In this document: piece by piece, positions 1 to 6,022 of the stretch
How positions within the stretch are numbered: the stretch's first letter is position 1
Layout: each line of letters begins with the position of its first letter
Assembly: GCA_001003205.1 (NCBI GenBank)
Contig: LCOU01000027.1
Location: forward strand, 1 to 9,127
Length of the DNA: 9,127 bases
Direction of reading: 5' to 3'
From: Parcubacteria group bacterium GW2011_GWA2_47_8b
GTDB lineage: Bacteria; Patescibacteriota; Minisyncoccia; UBA6257; WO2-44-18
Notes under the pieces: model-generated
Databases searched by the model: none
What the model saw: the letters and a program-made list of their open reading frames with translations, nothing else
What the model was told of the DNA's origin: nothing
Translations under genes and position numbers: made by a program

Positions 1-557
1 AGTGTTAATGATTCTCTTTTCGCGTATCGCAAATTATAACAGCTGTTATTTCTTGCTTTAGTGAGATGCCCCCGTATCTTGGCCAGCTCAAAAATCTTCT
101 TTTGGAGCCAATTAATGTGTTCTTTGCTGGCCGAAATGAATATTGTGTAAAACATGAAACTGGATTTCCACCGTGGGTCCCAGTAAGAATGGAAGGTCCC
201 GTCGCCATCTAAATGGCCACGCAGAAAATCAAAGAAGTATTGGTTTGGTATCTCTAACTTACCGAGAGTTTTGGATTTATTTTCTGTGAGGCCTACTCGC
301 AAAAGGAATCGGTAGAAATTTACATCACCAAACTGAATACGAAACACTTTCCTTTGCGTCTGCCCGGATATTTTTTGTCCAATCTTATTTTTGATTTCCA
401 GACAGGCCCGGAAGTTTAACAGTTGTTCCTTGTCTTGAGAGGTGAGGTCAAAATGCCGGCCGTCCGAGGATAGATTGCCGTCAGTCGTTAATAGCCCTAT
501 AGCATAGGCAAAATCCGGCGACCATTTTATTTTCACTTTGTTTTGAGGCCTACCCAT
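1..557 (-). CDS. LAGLIDADG homing-endonuclease-like protein (partial, 3' end beyond window)
   Basis: Reading leftward from the ATG at 557, the frame stays open for 185 codons to the window edge, so the C-terminus is missing. Two LAGLIDADG-type motifs are visible: AIGLLTTDGN at residues 19-28 and FLRGHLDGDGTF at 111-122, with acidic residues D26 and D119 at the expected catalytic positions. Two motifs about 93 residues apart fit a single-chain enzyme that would cut a long DNA target. The start is supported by AAGGA 8 nt upstream; an in-frame ATG three codons earlier overlaps that SD and is less likely. No intron or intein context is visible, so it may be free-standing, or a domesticated DNA-binding relative of a type I recall as common in CPR genomes. 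The fold assignment is fairly safe; the target and activity are unknown. Confidence 0.8.
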   Translation of the reverse strand, partial: MGRPQNKVKIKWSPDFAYAIGLLTTDGNLSSDGRHFDLTSQDKEQLLNFRACLEIKNKIGQKISGQTQRKVFRIQFGDVNFYRFLLRVGLTENKSKTLGKLEIPNQYFFDFLRGHLDGDGTFHSYWDPRWKSSFMFYTIFISASKEHINWLQKKIFELAKIRGHLTKARNNSCYNLRYAKRESLT

Positions 558-583
558 CCAAATCATCCTTATGAATCTGTTTA

Positions 584-627
584 ATATCATAACATACCTC
601 AAGGTAATAGCGTATGCCAATGGTGGA
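584..627 (-). promoter_or_regulatory. possible sigma70-type promoter of the endonuclease-like gene
   Basis: On the minus strand TTGGCA is followed after 18 nt by TATGTT, with TATGAT a few bases further on, about 30 nt upstream of the start codon at 557. The match is moderate and rests on spacing and position only. Confidence 0.35.
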
Positions 628-651
628 TAACTGCGGATAGCGTAGGCGTAT

Positions 652-681
652 TTGACAACCCCACCCTGTCCGTGCTACAAT
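652..681 (+). promoter_or_regulatory. sigma70-type promoter of the 274-aa variable-protein gene
   Basis: A perfect -35 hexamer TTGACA (652-657) and -10 TACAAT (676-681) are separated by 18 nt. The -10 is preceded by TGC, which gives an extended -10. It lies 46 nt upstream of the GTG start, so the transcript would have a leader of about 40 nt. It is the best promoter match in the window. Confidence 0.75.
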
Positions 682-716
682 CTACCCAGTTCCTAACCAA
701 TATTTTTCACTACGAA

Positions 717-722
717 AGGAGG
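717..722 (+). promoter_or_regulatory. consensus Shine-Dalgarno AGGAGG that sets the GTG start at 728
   Basis: AAAGGAGG ends 5 nt before GTG 728, ideal spacing. Most other genes in the window have no recognisable SD, so this site stands out and decides the start. Confidence 0.8.
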
Positions 723-727
723 CATCT

Positions 728-1552
728 GTGTGTGAGTTCATTTCCTGGATTGAGGTAGAGAGAAACGGAAAAAAAGAGATTTTGTACCTGGATGACCAGC
801 TTTTGTCCGAGAAGAGAACCAGGGAGCTCCTGAAAGGCTCCAAGGACAACGATTTTCTCGGCCATCACGCCATCCGGGCGGCATGGAATCTCAAGGACGA
901 CGAAGGCAAGCAGGGTGAAGTCCGGGACTTCTGGAACACCCAAAAGCTCCCCAAGGAGCTCCGGGCCAAGCTCAGGGACTTCCCGACCTTCCAAAAGAAC
1001 TTCGGGAAGATGTTTGAGTCCTATGCCCAACCGGATGACCTGAGCTACGTCGTCAAGAACGCACCGGGGAGCTGGAAGAAGCTCAAAGACCTCTGCCTGG
1101 CCCCTTTCCTGAAGGACGCGAAGACCAAAACTCTCAAGGTCAACGCCCGGTACGATCTCTCCATCAACGAACTGGTCAAGGCCAGCAAGCAGGACTACGT
1201 GAATCCAGACATCACCGACCAGCACTTCCCGACAAAGAAGTGTCCCGCGACGAAGAAGGAGATGGTCCTGCTCCATCTGAACAAGAACGTCAGCGCCAAA
1301 GTGACCATGATGGTCATGAAGCAGTTGAAGCTCCGGCCTGGCACCGTCAAGGAGCTTCTCTCACTGTCCATCGATGACCCCAGCCTCCAGTGGAAGTTCC
1401 TCGTCATTGCCCCTGGTTCTGTCTGGCGGCGCGGCGTTGGCAGCCGGCTCGTCCCATGCCTGTGGGTTCACGCTGGCGATCGCAGCCTGAACCTGCGCTG
1501 GTACGAGGGCGATTGGTGCGCGGATGGTCGGTTCTTGTGCGCGCGAGTTTGA
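728..1552 (+). CDS. CPR-type MCEFISW-family protein with a candidate DGR variable C-terminus
   Basis: This 274-aa protein starts at GTG 728 behind AGGAGG. The N-terminus MCEFISWIE and a following (D/G)FxGHHAIR-like segment (residues ~43-49) match, from memory, a family of uncharacterised CPR proteins. The middle is charged and Lys-rich with no membrane segment or signal peptide. Residues ~204-222 (LRPGTVKELLSLSIDDPS region) lead into a C-terminal domain of ~50 residues: VIAPGSVWRRG, VPCLW, LNLRWYEGDW, then RFLCAR at the end. This resembles the C-type-lectin-like variable domains of DGR targets. Codons at R235, V247, H248, D251, S253, R257, Y259, G261, C264, D266 and G267 all have the form NNC or NNT, as expected if AAC/AAT codons of a template were mutated at adenines. 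Third positions are strongly G/C-biased, unlike the neighbours. The gene is monocistronic, with its own promoter and terminator. Ligand-binding display is inferred; no binding partner is known. Confidence 0.7.
   Translation: MCEFISWIEVERNGKKEILYLDDQLLSEKRTRELLKGSKDNDFLGHHAIRAAWNLKDDEGKQGEVRDFWNTQKLPKELRAKLRDFPTFQKNFGKMFESYAQPDDLSYVVKNAPGSWKKLKDLCLAPFLKDAKTKTLKVNARYDLSINELVKASKQDYVNPDITDQHFPTKKCPATKKEMVLLHLNKNVSAKVTMMVMKQLKLRPGTVKELLSLSIDDPSLQWKFLVIAPGSVWRRGVGSRLVPCLWVHAGDRSLNLRWYEGDWCADGRFLCARV
1421..1549 (+). other. candidate DGR variable region (VR) inside the 274-aa gene
   Basis: The 3' end of the gene from VWRRG to the stop shows constant residues (W233, P243, L254, N255, W258, W263, R268, F269) alternating with NNC/NNT codons (CGC, GTT, CAC, GAT, AGC, TAC, GGC, TGC, GAT, GGT). 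The position at the extreme 3' end of the target gene and the GC-rich tail after it (GTGCGCGCGAG) are as in known DGRs. I found no adenine-rich template repeat or reverse transcriptase in the window, so this remains a candidate. Confidence 0.5.
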
Positions 1553-1579
1553 TTTCAGGCCCTTGGACACTTGGACCCC

Positions 1580-1613
1580 GCCCCGTTTCGAGTAATCGAA
1601 ACGGGGCATTTTT
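1580..1613 (+). terminator. strong intrinsic terminator of the 274-aa gene
   Basis: A perfect 12-bp stem (1580-1591 with 1596-1607) closes a GTAA tetraloop and is followed by ATTTTTAATTTT. It lies 28 nt after the stop codon. On the minus strand no T-run follows the stem, so it should not serve rplS as an intrinsic terminator. Confidence 0.85.
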
Positions 1614-1635
1614 AATTTTCCAAAAAGTTATTGGG

Positions 1636-1980
1636 TTAGGCGGCAGATTTTTGTTCCTGGCCGGTGCCGATTTTTTGTCGGGTTTCGCGCTTGGAAAGGT
1701 CGCGGATGTAATACAGTTTGGAGCGGCTAACTTTGCGCGGTGAGTTCAAGACGTCAACCTTGCTTATCCGCGGCGAATGGACGGGAAAAATTTTTTCTAC
1801 TCCCACTCCGGCCACCGTTGCCCGAACGGTAAAAGTAGCGCCGGGTTCATTGCCGTGTTTGCGAGCCAGAACCAGCCCTTCAAATTTACTTAAGCGTTCT
1901 TTGTCGCCTTCCTTTGTTTTTTCCCAAACGCGTATTGTCGCGCCGGATTTTATTTTTTCCGATATTTCTTTAGAAATCAT
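1636..1980 (-). CDS. rplS: 50S ribosomal protein bL19
   Basis: The 114-aa product from ATG 1980 is bL19, which sits at the 30S-50S subunit interface. Family hallmarks are in order: SGATIRVWEKTKEG, RLSKFEGLVLARK, FTVRATVAGVGVEKIFPVHSP, then the basic tail SRSKLYYIRDLSKRE. The length is close to the usual 115 residues of bL19. A TTG codon at 2016 would add 12 residues (mostly hydrophobic, unlike bL19 N-termini), so the ATG at 1980 is preferred. There is no SD; a possible -10 (TATATT) lies 7 nt before the ATG, which suggests a leaderless mRNA. It stands alone here, divergent from the glycosyltransferase gene, rather than in an rpsP-rimM-trmD-rplS operon. Confidence is high. Confidence 0.95.
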   Translation of the reverse strand: MISKEISEKIKSGATIRVWEKTKEGDKERLSKFEGLVLARKHGNEPGATFTVRATVAGVGVEKIFPVHSPRISKVDVLNSPRKVSRSKLYYIRDLSKRETRQKIGTGQEQKSAA

Positions 1981-1987
1981 GCTACGT

Positions 1988-2016
1988 AATATAATATAAA
2001 GAGGTAGATTATGCAA
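1988..2016 (-). promoter_or_regulatory. possible rplS promoter giving a leaderless transcript
   Basis: On the minus strand TTGCAT (2016-2011) is followed after 17 nt by TATATT (1993-1988), then 7 nt to the rplS ATG at 1980. The -35 is weak; the -10 and its distance to the ATG are the main support. Confidence 0.35.
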
Positions 2017-2036
2017 TTAAAGACAATGTTTAAAGG

Positions 2037-2042
2037 TATGAT
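2037..2042 (+). promoter_or_regulatory. possible -10 element (TATGAT) of the glycosyltransferase operon
   Basis: TATGAT lies 26 nt upstream of the ATG at 2069 in the 88-bp gap shared with divergent rplS. No clear -35 is seen at 17-18 nt. The implied short leader would contain AGTCCCACTTCTAACGGG and no SD. Confidence 0.25.
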
Positions 2043-2068
2043 TCAAAATAAGTCCCACTTCTAACGGG

Positions 2069-3229
2069 ATGCAAATTCTCGCTGACATTCGCCTATTGGG
2101 GAGGGGAGGGGTTTCTGGTATTGAGGAATACACCCGTAATTTAATGCGGACGCTTTTGAAAACTGACCAGCAAAACGATTACTCGCTTTTTTATAATGGA
2201 TTCCGAAAATTTTCAATTTCCCCGCCTACGCCAAGCCTGCCTGCCGGTCAGGCAGGGCTTCGGCGGGCAGGCAATTTTCAAACCAAAATTATAAACTGGC
2301 GAATTCCCAACAAACTTTTTGATATGTCCACGCGGTTTTTGGGTTGGCCGGCTATAGATAAAATTGTTAAAACCGACTTGGTTTTCAGCCCGCACTTTAA
2401 TATTTTGAAAACTGCCAAAGCGCCCCGTATAGTTACTTTTCACGACCTTTCTTTTTTACACCATCCGTATTTTTTTTCACGGAGACAGCGATTTTGGCAC
2501 TGGCTTCAGGGCATAAAGGAACAGGCGCGGAGGGCCGACAAAATCATAGCCGTTTCGGAGTTTACAAAGTCCGACCTCGTAAATTTATTGGGCGTTCCTA
2601 CGGAAAAAATCCAGGTCATTTATTCTGGAATCGCCGAAGAATTCAGAGCAATCGCGAATAATGCGAATTTTCTTCCAAATAACGCAAATAAGCCATTCAT
2701 CTTGTGCTTGGGGACGCTAGAGCCGCGCAAAAATGTGACGGCCATAATCCGCGCCTTCAATATTTTGAAGGCCGACCCGAGTTTCAAAGATTGGCAGTTG
2801 GTAATTGCCGGGCGGCCGGGCTGGCTTTTCAAAAATATTCTCAAGGAAGCAAAATTGTCAGTTTGGCGCGACGACATTATTTTTAGAGGCGCGGTTAGCG
2901 GAGACGAGCGTGTTTTGCTGTATAATTTAGCTAGAGTCTTTGTCTACCCGTCGTTTTTTGAGGGATTCGGCTTTCCGCCGCTGGAAGCCCAGGCATGCGG
3001 CTGTCCGACGGTTGCCGCCGACCGAACTTCGCTTCCCGAGATTTTGGGCGACAGCGCTTTGTTGGTTAATCCCTGGAAGGTTGAAGACTTGGCGGGGGCC
3101 ATTAAAAAAGCGGCAACGGACGAAAGGGAGCGGAAGCGTCTTATCAAAAACGGTTTGGAAAACGCGCGACGCTTCAGCTGGGAAAAAACCGCGAAACAAA
3201 CGTTAGAACTATTTAATCAATATGCATAA
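2069..3229 (+). CDS. GT4-family glycosyltransferase (GT-B fold)
   Basis: This 386-aa protein probably transfers a sugar from a nucleotide-sugar donor to an envelope glycan or lipid-linked acceptor on the cytoplasmic side of the membrane. The N-terminal acceptor domain has a GGVSGIEEYTRNL loop (13-25) and VTFHDLSFLHHP (122-133). The C-terminal donor domain has GTLEPRKN (215-222), IAGRPGW, and SFFEGFGFPPLEAQACG with the E-x7-E pair E298/E306 typical of GT4. No signal peptide or membrane segment is seen. Residues ~51-69 (SPPTPSLPAGQAGLRRAG) are a low-similarity insert encoded by a palindromic repeat. The start ATG lies directly after CTAACGGG with no SD. It overlaps the DUF4012 gene by 8 nt, so the two are translated from one mRNA. 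The family is certain; sugar specificity is not readable. Confidence 0.9.
   Translation: MQILADIRLLGRGGVSGIEEYTRNLMRTLLKTDQQNDYSLFYNGFRKFSISPPTPSLPAGQAGLRRAGNFQTKIINWRIPNKLFDMSTRFLGWPAIDKIVKTDLVFSPHFNILKTAKAPRIVTFHDLSFLHHPYFFSRRQRFWHWLQGIKEQARRADKIIAVSEFTKSDLVNLLGVPTEKIQVIYSGIAEEFRAIANNANFLPNNANKPFILCLGTLEPRKNVTAIIRAFNILKADPSFKDWQLVIAGRPGWLFKNILKEAKLSVWRDDIIFRGAVSGDERVLLYNLARVFVYPSFFEGFGFPPLEAQACGCPTVAADRTSLPEILGDSALLVNPWKVEDLAGAIKKAATDERERKRLIKNGLENARRFSWEKTAKQTLELFNQYA
2221..2272 (+). repeat. diverged long copy of the palindromic repeat, inside the glycosyltransferase gene
   Basis: An imperfect inverted repeat: CCCGCC at 2221 pairs with GGCGGG at 2262, and AAGCCTGCCTG (2233-2243) pairs with CAGGCAGGGCTT (2249-2260) with one bulge. 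The core CTGCCTGCCGG is shared with the three perfect copies. It is read in frame as PSLPAGQAGLRRAG and breaks no conserved glycosyltransferase motif. Confidence 0.8.
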
Positions 3230-5198
3230 ACGGCACTTGGATATCCAACATCCCCTGCCTGCCGGCAGGCAGGGAAACCCCCGGCAGCGGGTTTTTCCTA
3301 ACCTCGCTAAATCAATAGAAATTCCCTACGTCAAAATTGACCGGCCGGAGCCGGAAAGGAGAAATCATTTCAAAATTCCGGTTTTGGCGGCGCTCGTGAT
3401 TTTTTTGCTGATTGTAGGATTTTTTGGCTTGAATTTGGCGCGCTTTAAGCAGCGGGCCGAGACTGCCGCACCAATCGTCCACGACAATTTCAAAGAGGGA
3501 GTGGCCGCGTTGTTGAGGTTTGATTTGGGTTCGGCCAAAGATTATTTCCAGGCCGCTTCCGGCGAGTTAAGCGATCTTACCGCCAACTCTCCACTGAAAA
3601 CGGTGCCAGCGATTTTAAAAAATCTTTTTCAGATTAGCCAGACTGCCGTTGCCTTTAGTGAAGACTTGCAAAACCTGGAAGCTAACGGGCTTGCGATGAT
3701 TGTCGGCAAAAAGGGGGCGATGGTGATTAAATTACTGCACGACATTCAGGATCGCTTGGCGCAAATCAGCGGCCTAAGCTCTGAATTAAAAGTTCAAGCG
3801 GCCGGCGCCGGCTATAACGTGGATGCCGAAACCGGCGATGTCAGTTCAAAATTTCCGGAAGCCGACCGTTTTTTAACGGCCGTTTTGGCGTGGCTGGAAG
3901 CGCCCAAAAAACAGCGGCTGCTGATTTTTTTCCAGAATCCTTCGGAGATTCGTCCCGGCGGCGGGTTTATCGGCAGTTACGGGAACATTACCCTTTTCCA
4001 GGGGAATCTTCTGGATTTGGAGGTGCGCGATATTTATGACCCCGACGGTCAATTGAAGGCCAAAATTATCCCCCCCAAGCCTCTGCAGGGAATTACTGGC
4101 GTCTGGGGCGCTCGTGATGCCAACTGGTTTTTTGATTTTCCGCTTTCGGCCGAAAAAACCATTGATTTTTTGGAGCTTTCCAAAATTTATAGCGAGAAAG
4201 GCATCAAGTTCAGCGGCGCCGTCGCCGTTAATGTTGAATTAATAAAAGATGTTCTGGAAATTATCGGGCCGATAGAACTTCCCGAATATCAACTGACTCT
4301 TACTCCCGATAATTTTTTGGAAGAGGTCCAGCGGGAGGTGGAAACTGGTGATGATAAATCCAGGGGAGAGCCAAAAAAAATACTTAAGGTGCTGACACCG
4401 ATTCTATTTGAAAGGCTCGGCAACTTAAACGAGGACCAAAAAAGCAGGCTACTGGATAAATTGACTGCCCGTTTTGCCAATAAGGATATCATGGTTTATT
4501 TCCGGGATTCGACAATAGAAAATTACCTGCAAACTCTCGGAGCGGCCGGTGAAGTCGCCCGGTTGCCCGATGATTTTGTCGGCGGGTATCTTGCGGTAGC
4601 CAACGCCAACGTTGCTGGAGGAAAAAGCGATGCTTTTATTGACCAGCAAATTACCCTGGAAAGCAAAATTGACTCTACCGGATTGGTAAAAAATCATCTG
4701 GTCGTAAGGCGTTCCCATGGCGGAGAAAATGAAAAGGATTGGTGGTACCGTTCCACCAATCATAACTATCTCCAAATTTTTACGGAACCCGGGACAAAAT
4801 TAATATCAATGTCCGGCGACACTAAAAAAGTCATTAAACCATTGGTAAATTACAACGCCGGCAATTACGAACCGGACTCCGATTTGGTGGCCGTTGAAAG
4901 GAAGGGGGGTCTGGCTTTCGGAAAGGAAAACTTCTCCGCCTGGTTGGACGTAAAAGCCGGCGCGTCAAAAGATTTAGTTGTGGATTATGCCGGTTCACAG
5001 CACTTAAAGCTCGGCAATCTTGCCTATCAATTTATTTTTGACAAGCAATCCGGCGTGCGCGGGGGATTAGAATACGCGATTGAGGCGCCGGACGGTTATC
5101 ATTGGAAAGAGAGCCAGTCGCGGACTTTTAAATACGCTAACGAGAATCCGCCGGCCCGAATTGTTCTAAATTTAACTCTGGAGGAAGATCCGCGCTGA
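3222..5198 (+). CDS. DUF4012 domain membrane protein
   Basis: This 658-aa protein has a short cytoplasmic N-terminus, one membrane helix at about residues 51-73 (FKIPVLAALVIFLLIVGFF), and a large extracytoplasmic part, so it is probably a single-pass anchored protein. DUF4012 hallmarks are FQNPSEIRPGGGFIGSYG (237-254) and DANWFFDFPLSAEKTIDF (299-316). Residues 85-230 form mostly helical repeats before the domain. DUF4012 has no established biochemical role; its frequent linkage to glycosyltransferases suggests a job in surface polysaccharide assembly or attachment, and this layout agrees. The ATG overlaps the upstream stop region by 8 nt and lacks an SD, so translation is probably coupled. 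Residues 12-18 (LPAGRQG) come from a palindromic repeat. The 3' end overlaps the convergent pseudouridine synthase gene by 62 bp. Confidence 0.9.
   Translation: MHKRHLDIQHPLPAGRQGNPRQRVFPNLAKSIEIPYVKIDRPEPERRNHFKIPVLAALVIFLLIVGFFGLNLARFKQRAETAAPIVHDNFKEGVAALLRFDLGSAKDYFQAASGELSDLTANSPLKTVPAILKNLFQISQTAVAFSEDLQNLEANGLAMIVGKKGAMVIKLLHDIQDRLAQISGLSSELKVQAAGAGYNVDAETGDVSSKFPEADRFLTAVLAWLEAPKKQRLLIFFQNPSEIRPGGGFIGSYGNITLFQGNLLDLEVRDIYDPDGQLKAKIIPPKPLQGITGVWGARDANWFFDFPLSAEKTIDFLELSKIYSEKGIKFSGAVAVNVELIKDVLEIIGPIELPEYQLTLTPDNFLEEVQREVETGDDKSRGEPKKILKVLTPILFERLGNLNEDQKSRLLDKLTARFANKDIMVYFRDSTIENYLQTLGAAGEVARLPDDFVGGYLAVANANVAGGKSDAFIDQQITLESKIDSTGLVKNHLVVRRSHGGENEKDWWYRSTNHNYLQIFTEPGTKLISMSGDTKKVIKPLVNYNAGNYEPDSDLVAVERKGGLAFGKENFSAWLDVKAGASKDLVVDYAGSQHLKLGNLAYQFIFDKQSGVRGGLEYAIEAPDGYHWKESQSRTFKYANENPPARIVLNLTLEEDPR
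3253..3274 (+). repeat. palindromic repeat, copy 2, near the start of the DUF4012 gene
   Basis: The 20-bp palindrome CCTGCCTGCCGGCAGGCAGG, here with one more matched C/G pair outside (22 bp). It is read as LPAGRQG in the disordered cytoplasmic tail ahead of the membrane helix, where an insertion would be tolerated. Confidence 0.9.
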
Positions 5199-5841
5199 TT
5201 CTCAATCGGCTGCCGGTCGGCAGGGTCAATTCCAACGATTCGGCGTGAAGAAACATTCGGGAAAGGCCAGCCGGCGCCGGCTTTTTACCATACAGGTTGT
5301 CGCCGACTATGGGATGGCCGATAGACGCAAGATGGACTCTAATTTGGTGCGTGCGGCCGGTCATGGGCTCCACTTCCAAGAGCGTATAATTTTCAAAGTA
5401 GGTTTTAACGCGGTATAAAGTTTTGGCTTCTTTGACCATTTTGGCATTTTGGACGTGAACAGTCCTTTTGGTCGTGCCGCTTTTGAGGCCGAGCGGTTTT
5501 TCAATCAGTCCGGATTTAGGAGTTACTCTTCCCCAGACCAAGGCGAGATAGGTTTTTTTAATTTGGTGCGTTTGAAAAAGATTTTTTAGGTACTCAAATG
5601 TTTTTTGATTGCGAGCGACGATTAGTACGCCGGAAGTATCTTTATCTAGTCTATGCACGATGCCTGGGCGCTCCTGGGTCCCCTGCCTGCCGGCAGGCAG
5701 GTCGCCGACGTTTTTTACTTCAGGAAATTTTTTAACCAGCCATTCTGCCAAATTTGGTGAATCGCCGTGCACCAAAAGACCCGCTGGTTTATTAACCGCA
5801 AGCAGGCTTTCGTCTTGATAAAGAATCTCCGGTTGTGTCAT
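5137..5841 (-). CDS. RluA-family 23S rRNA-type pseudouridine synthase
   Basis: This 234-aa enzyme should isomerise uridine to pseudouridine in rRNA or tRNA. Family motifs in order: LLAVNKPAGLLVHGD (13-27), RPGIVHRLDKDTSGVLIVAR (58-77, catalytic Asp66), and EPMTGRTHQIRVHLASIGHPIVGD in the C-terminal half. There is no N-terminal S4 domain, unlike full RluD, so the exact target (RluA-, RluC- or RluD-like) cannot be told. Residues 48-54 (LPAGRQG) come from a palindromic repeat sitting a few residues before the catalytic motif. The ATG is the only usable start; it begins one base after the 3' end of tRNA-Val, leaving no room for an SD unless the tRNA itself is the leader. Its 3' end overlaps the convergent DUF4012 gene by 62 bp. 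Confidence 0.93.
   Translation of the reverse strand: MTQPEILYQDESLLAVNKPAGLLVHGDSPNLAEWLVKKFPEVKNVGDLPAGRQGTQERPGIVHRLDKDTSGVLIVARNQKTFEYLKNLFQTHQIKKTYLALVWGRVTPKSGLIEKPLGLKSGTTKRTVHVQNAKMVKEAKTLYRVKTYFENYTLLEVEPMTGRTHQIRVHLASIGHPIVGDNLYGKKPAPAGLSRMFLHAESLELTLPTGSRLRISADLPPELNLEQFGPADSR
5682..5701 (-). repeat. palindromic repeat, copy 3, inside the pseudouridine synthase gene
   Basis: A perfect 20-bp copy, CCTGCCTGCCGGCAGGCAGG. It is read in frame as LPAGRQG between VGD and TQERPG, just ahead of the catalytic HRLD motif. The reading frame is the same as in the DUF4012 gene although the gene lies on the other strand. Confidence 0.9.
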
Positions 5842-5842
5842 G

Positions 5843-5914
5843 TGCGCCTTGGAGGGATCGAACCTCCGACCTTTTCAATGTCAATGAAACGCTCTACCAC
5901 TGAGCTAAAGGCGC
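5843..5914 (-). tRNA. trnV: tRNA-Val(GAC)
   Basis: A complete 72-nt cloverleaf on the minus strand. Acceptor GCGCCTT pairs fully with AAGGCGC, the discriminator is A (5843), the anticodon stem TTTCA/TGAAA closes loop TTGACAT with anticodon GAC, and the T-arm has GGAGG/CCTCC around TTCGATC. CCA is not encoded. The pseudouridine synthase ATG begins one base after the discriminator. Confidence 0.95.
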
Positions 5915-5933
5915 ATTAATATTTTATGTGCTG

Positions 5934-6005
5934 TGCGTGTGGAAGGAATCGAACCTTCGACCTCTGTCTTATCAGGACAGCGTTCTGCCACTGAACTACG
6001 TGCCC
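5934..6005 (-). tRNA. trnI: tRNA-Ile(GAT) with a non-pairing acceptor stem
   Basis: Minus strand, 72 nt. The D-arm (GTTC/GAAC), anticodon arm (CTGTC, loop CTGATAA, GACAG; anticodon GAT at 5971-5973) and T-arm (GAAGG/CCTTC) all fold well. The acceptor strands do not: 5' GGGCACG against 3' CACACGC gives only 3 of 7 pairs. The 3' strand pairs perfectly with GCGTGTG at 6070-6076, which begins the broken tRNA half just upstream. The gene is therefore probably a chimera of two tRNAs, or an assembly join. CCA is not encoded. Function as written is doubtful. Confidence 0.75.
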
Positions 6006-6022
6006 AAATTTTTAGTGCGGGG

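Noticed and set aside
710..1276. 188-aa minus-strand frame opposite the variable-protein gene
   Set aside because: It arises from the G/C-ending codons of the real gene on the plus strand, has no domain pattern, and has no promoter or SD.
1361..1743. Open frames on both strands over the end of the variable-protein gene, the terminator and rplS
   Set aside because: They cross a strong terminator and are shadows of bL19 or of the variable region; no recognisable protein features.
1980..2016. Extended rplS start at TTG 2016
   Set aside because: The 12 extra residues do not resemble bL19, and the segment coincides with the likely promoter; ATG 1980 fits family length.
5210..5223. CTGCCGGTCGGCAG as a fifth copy of the palindromic repeat
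   Set aside because: Only part of the core matches, and it encodes LPTGSR, ordinary sequence for the end of this pseudouridine synthase family.
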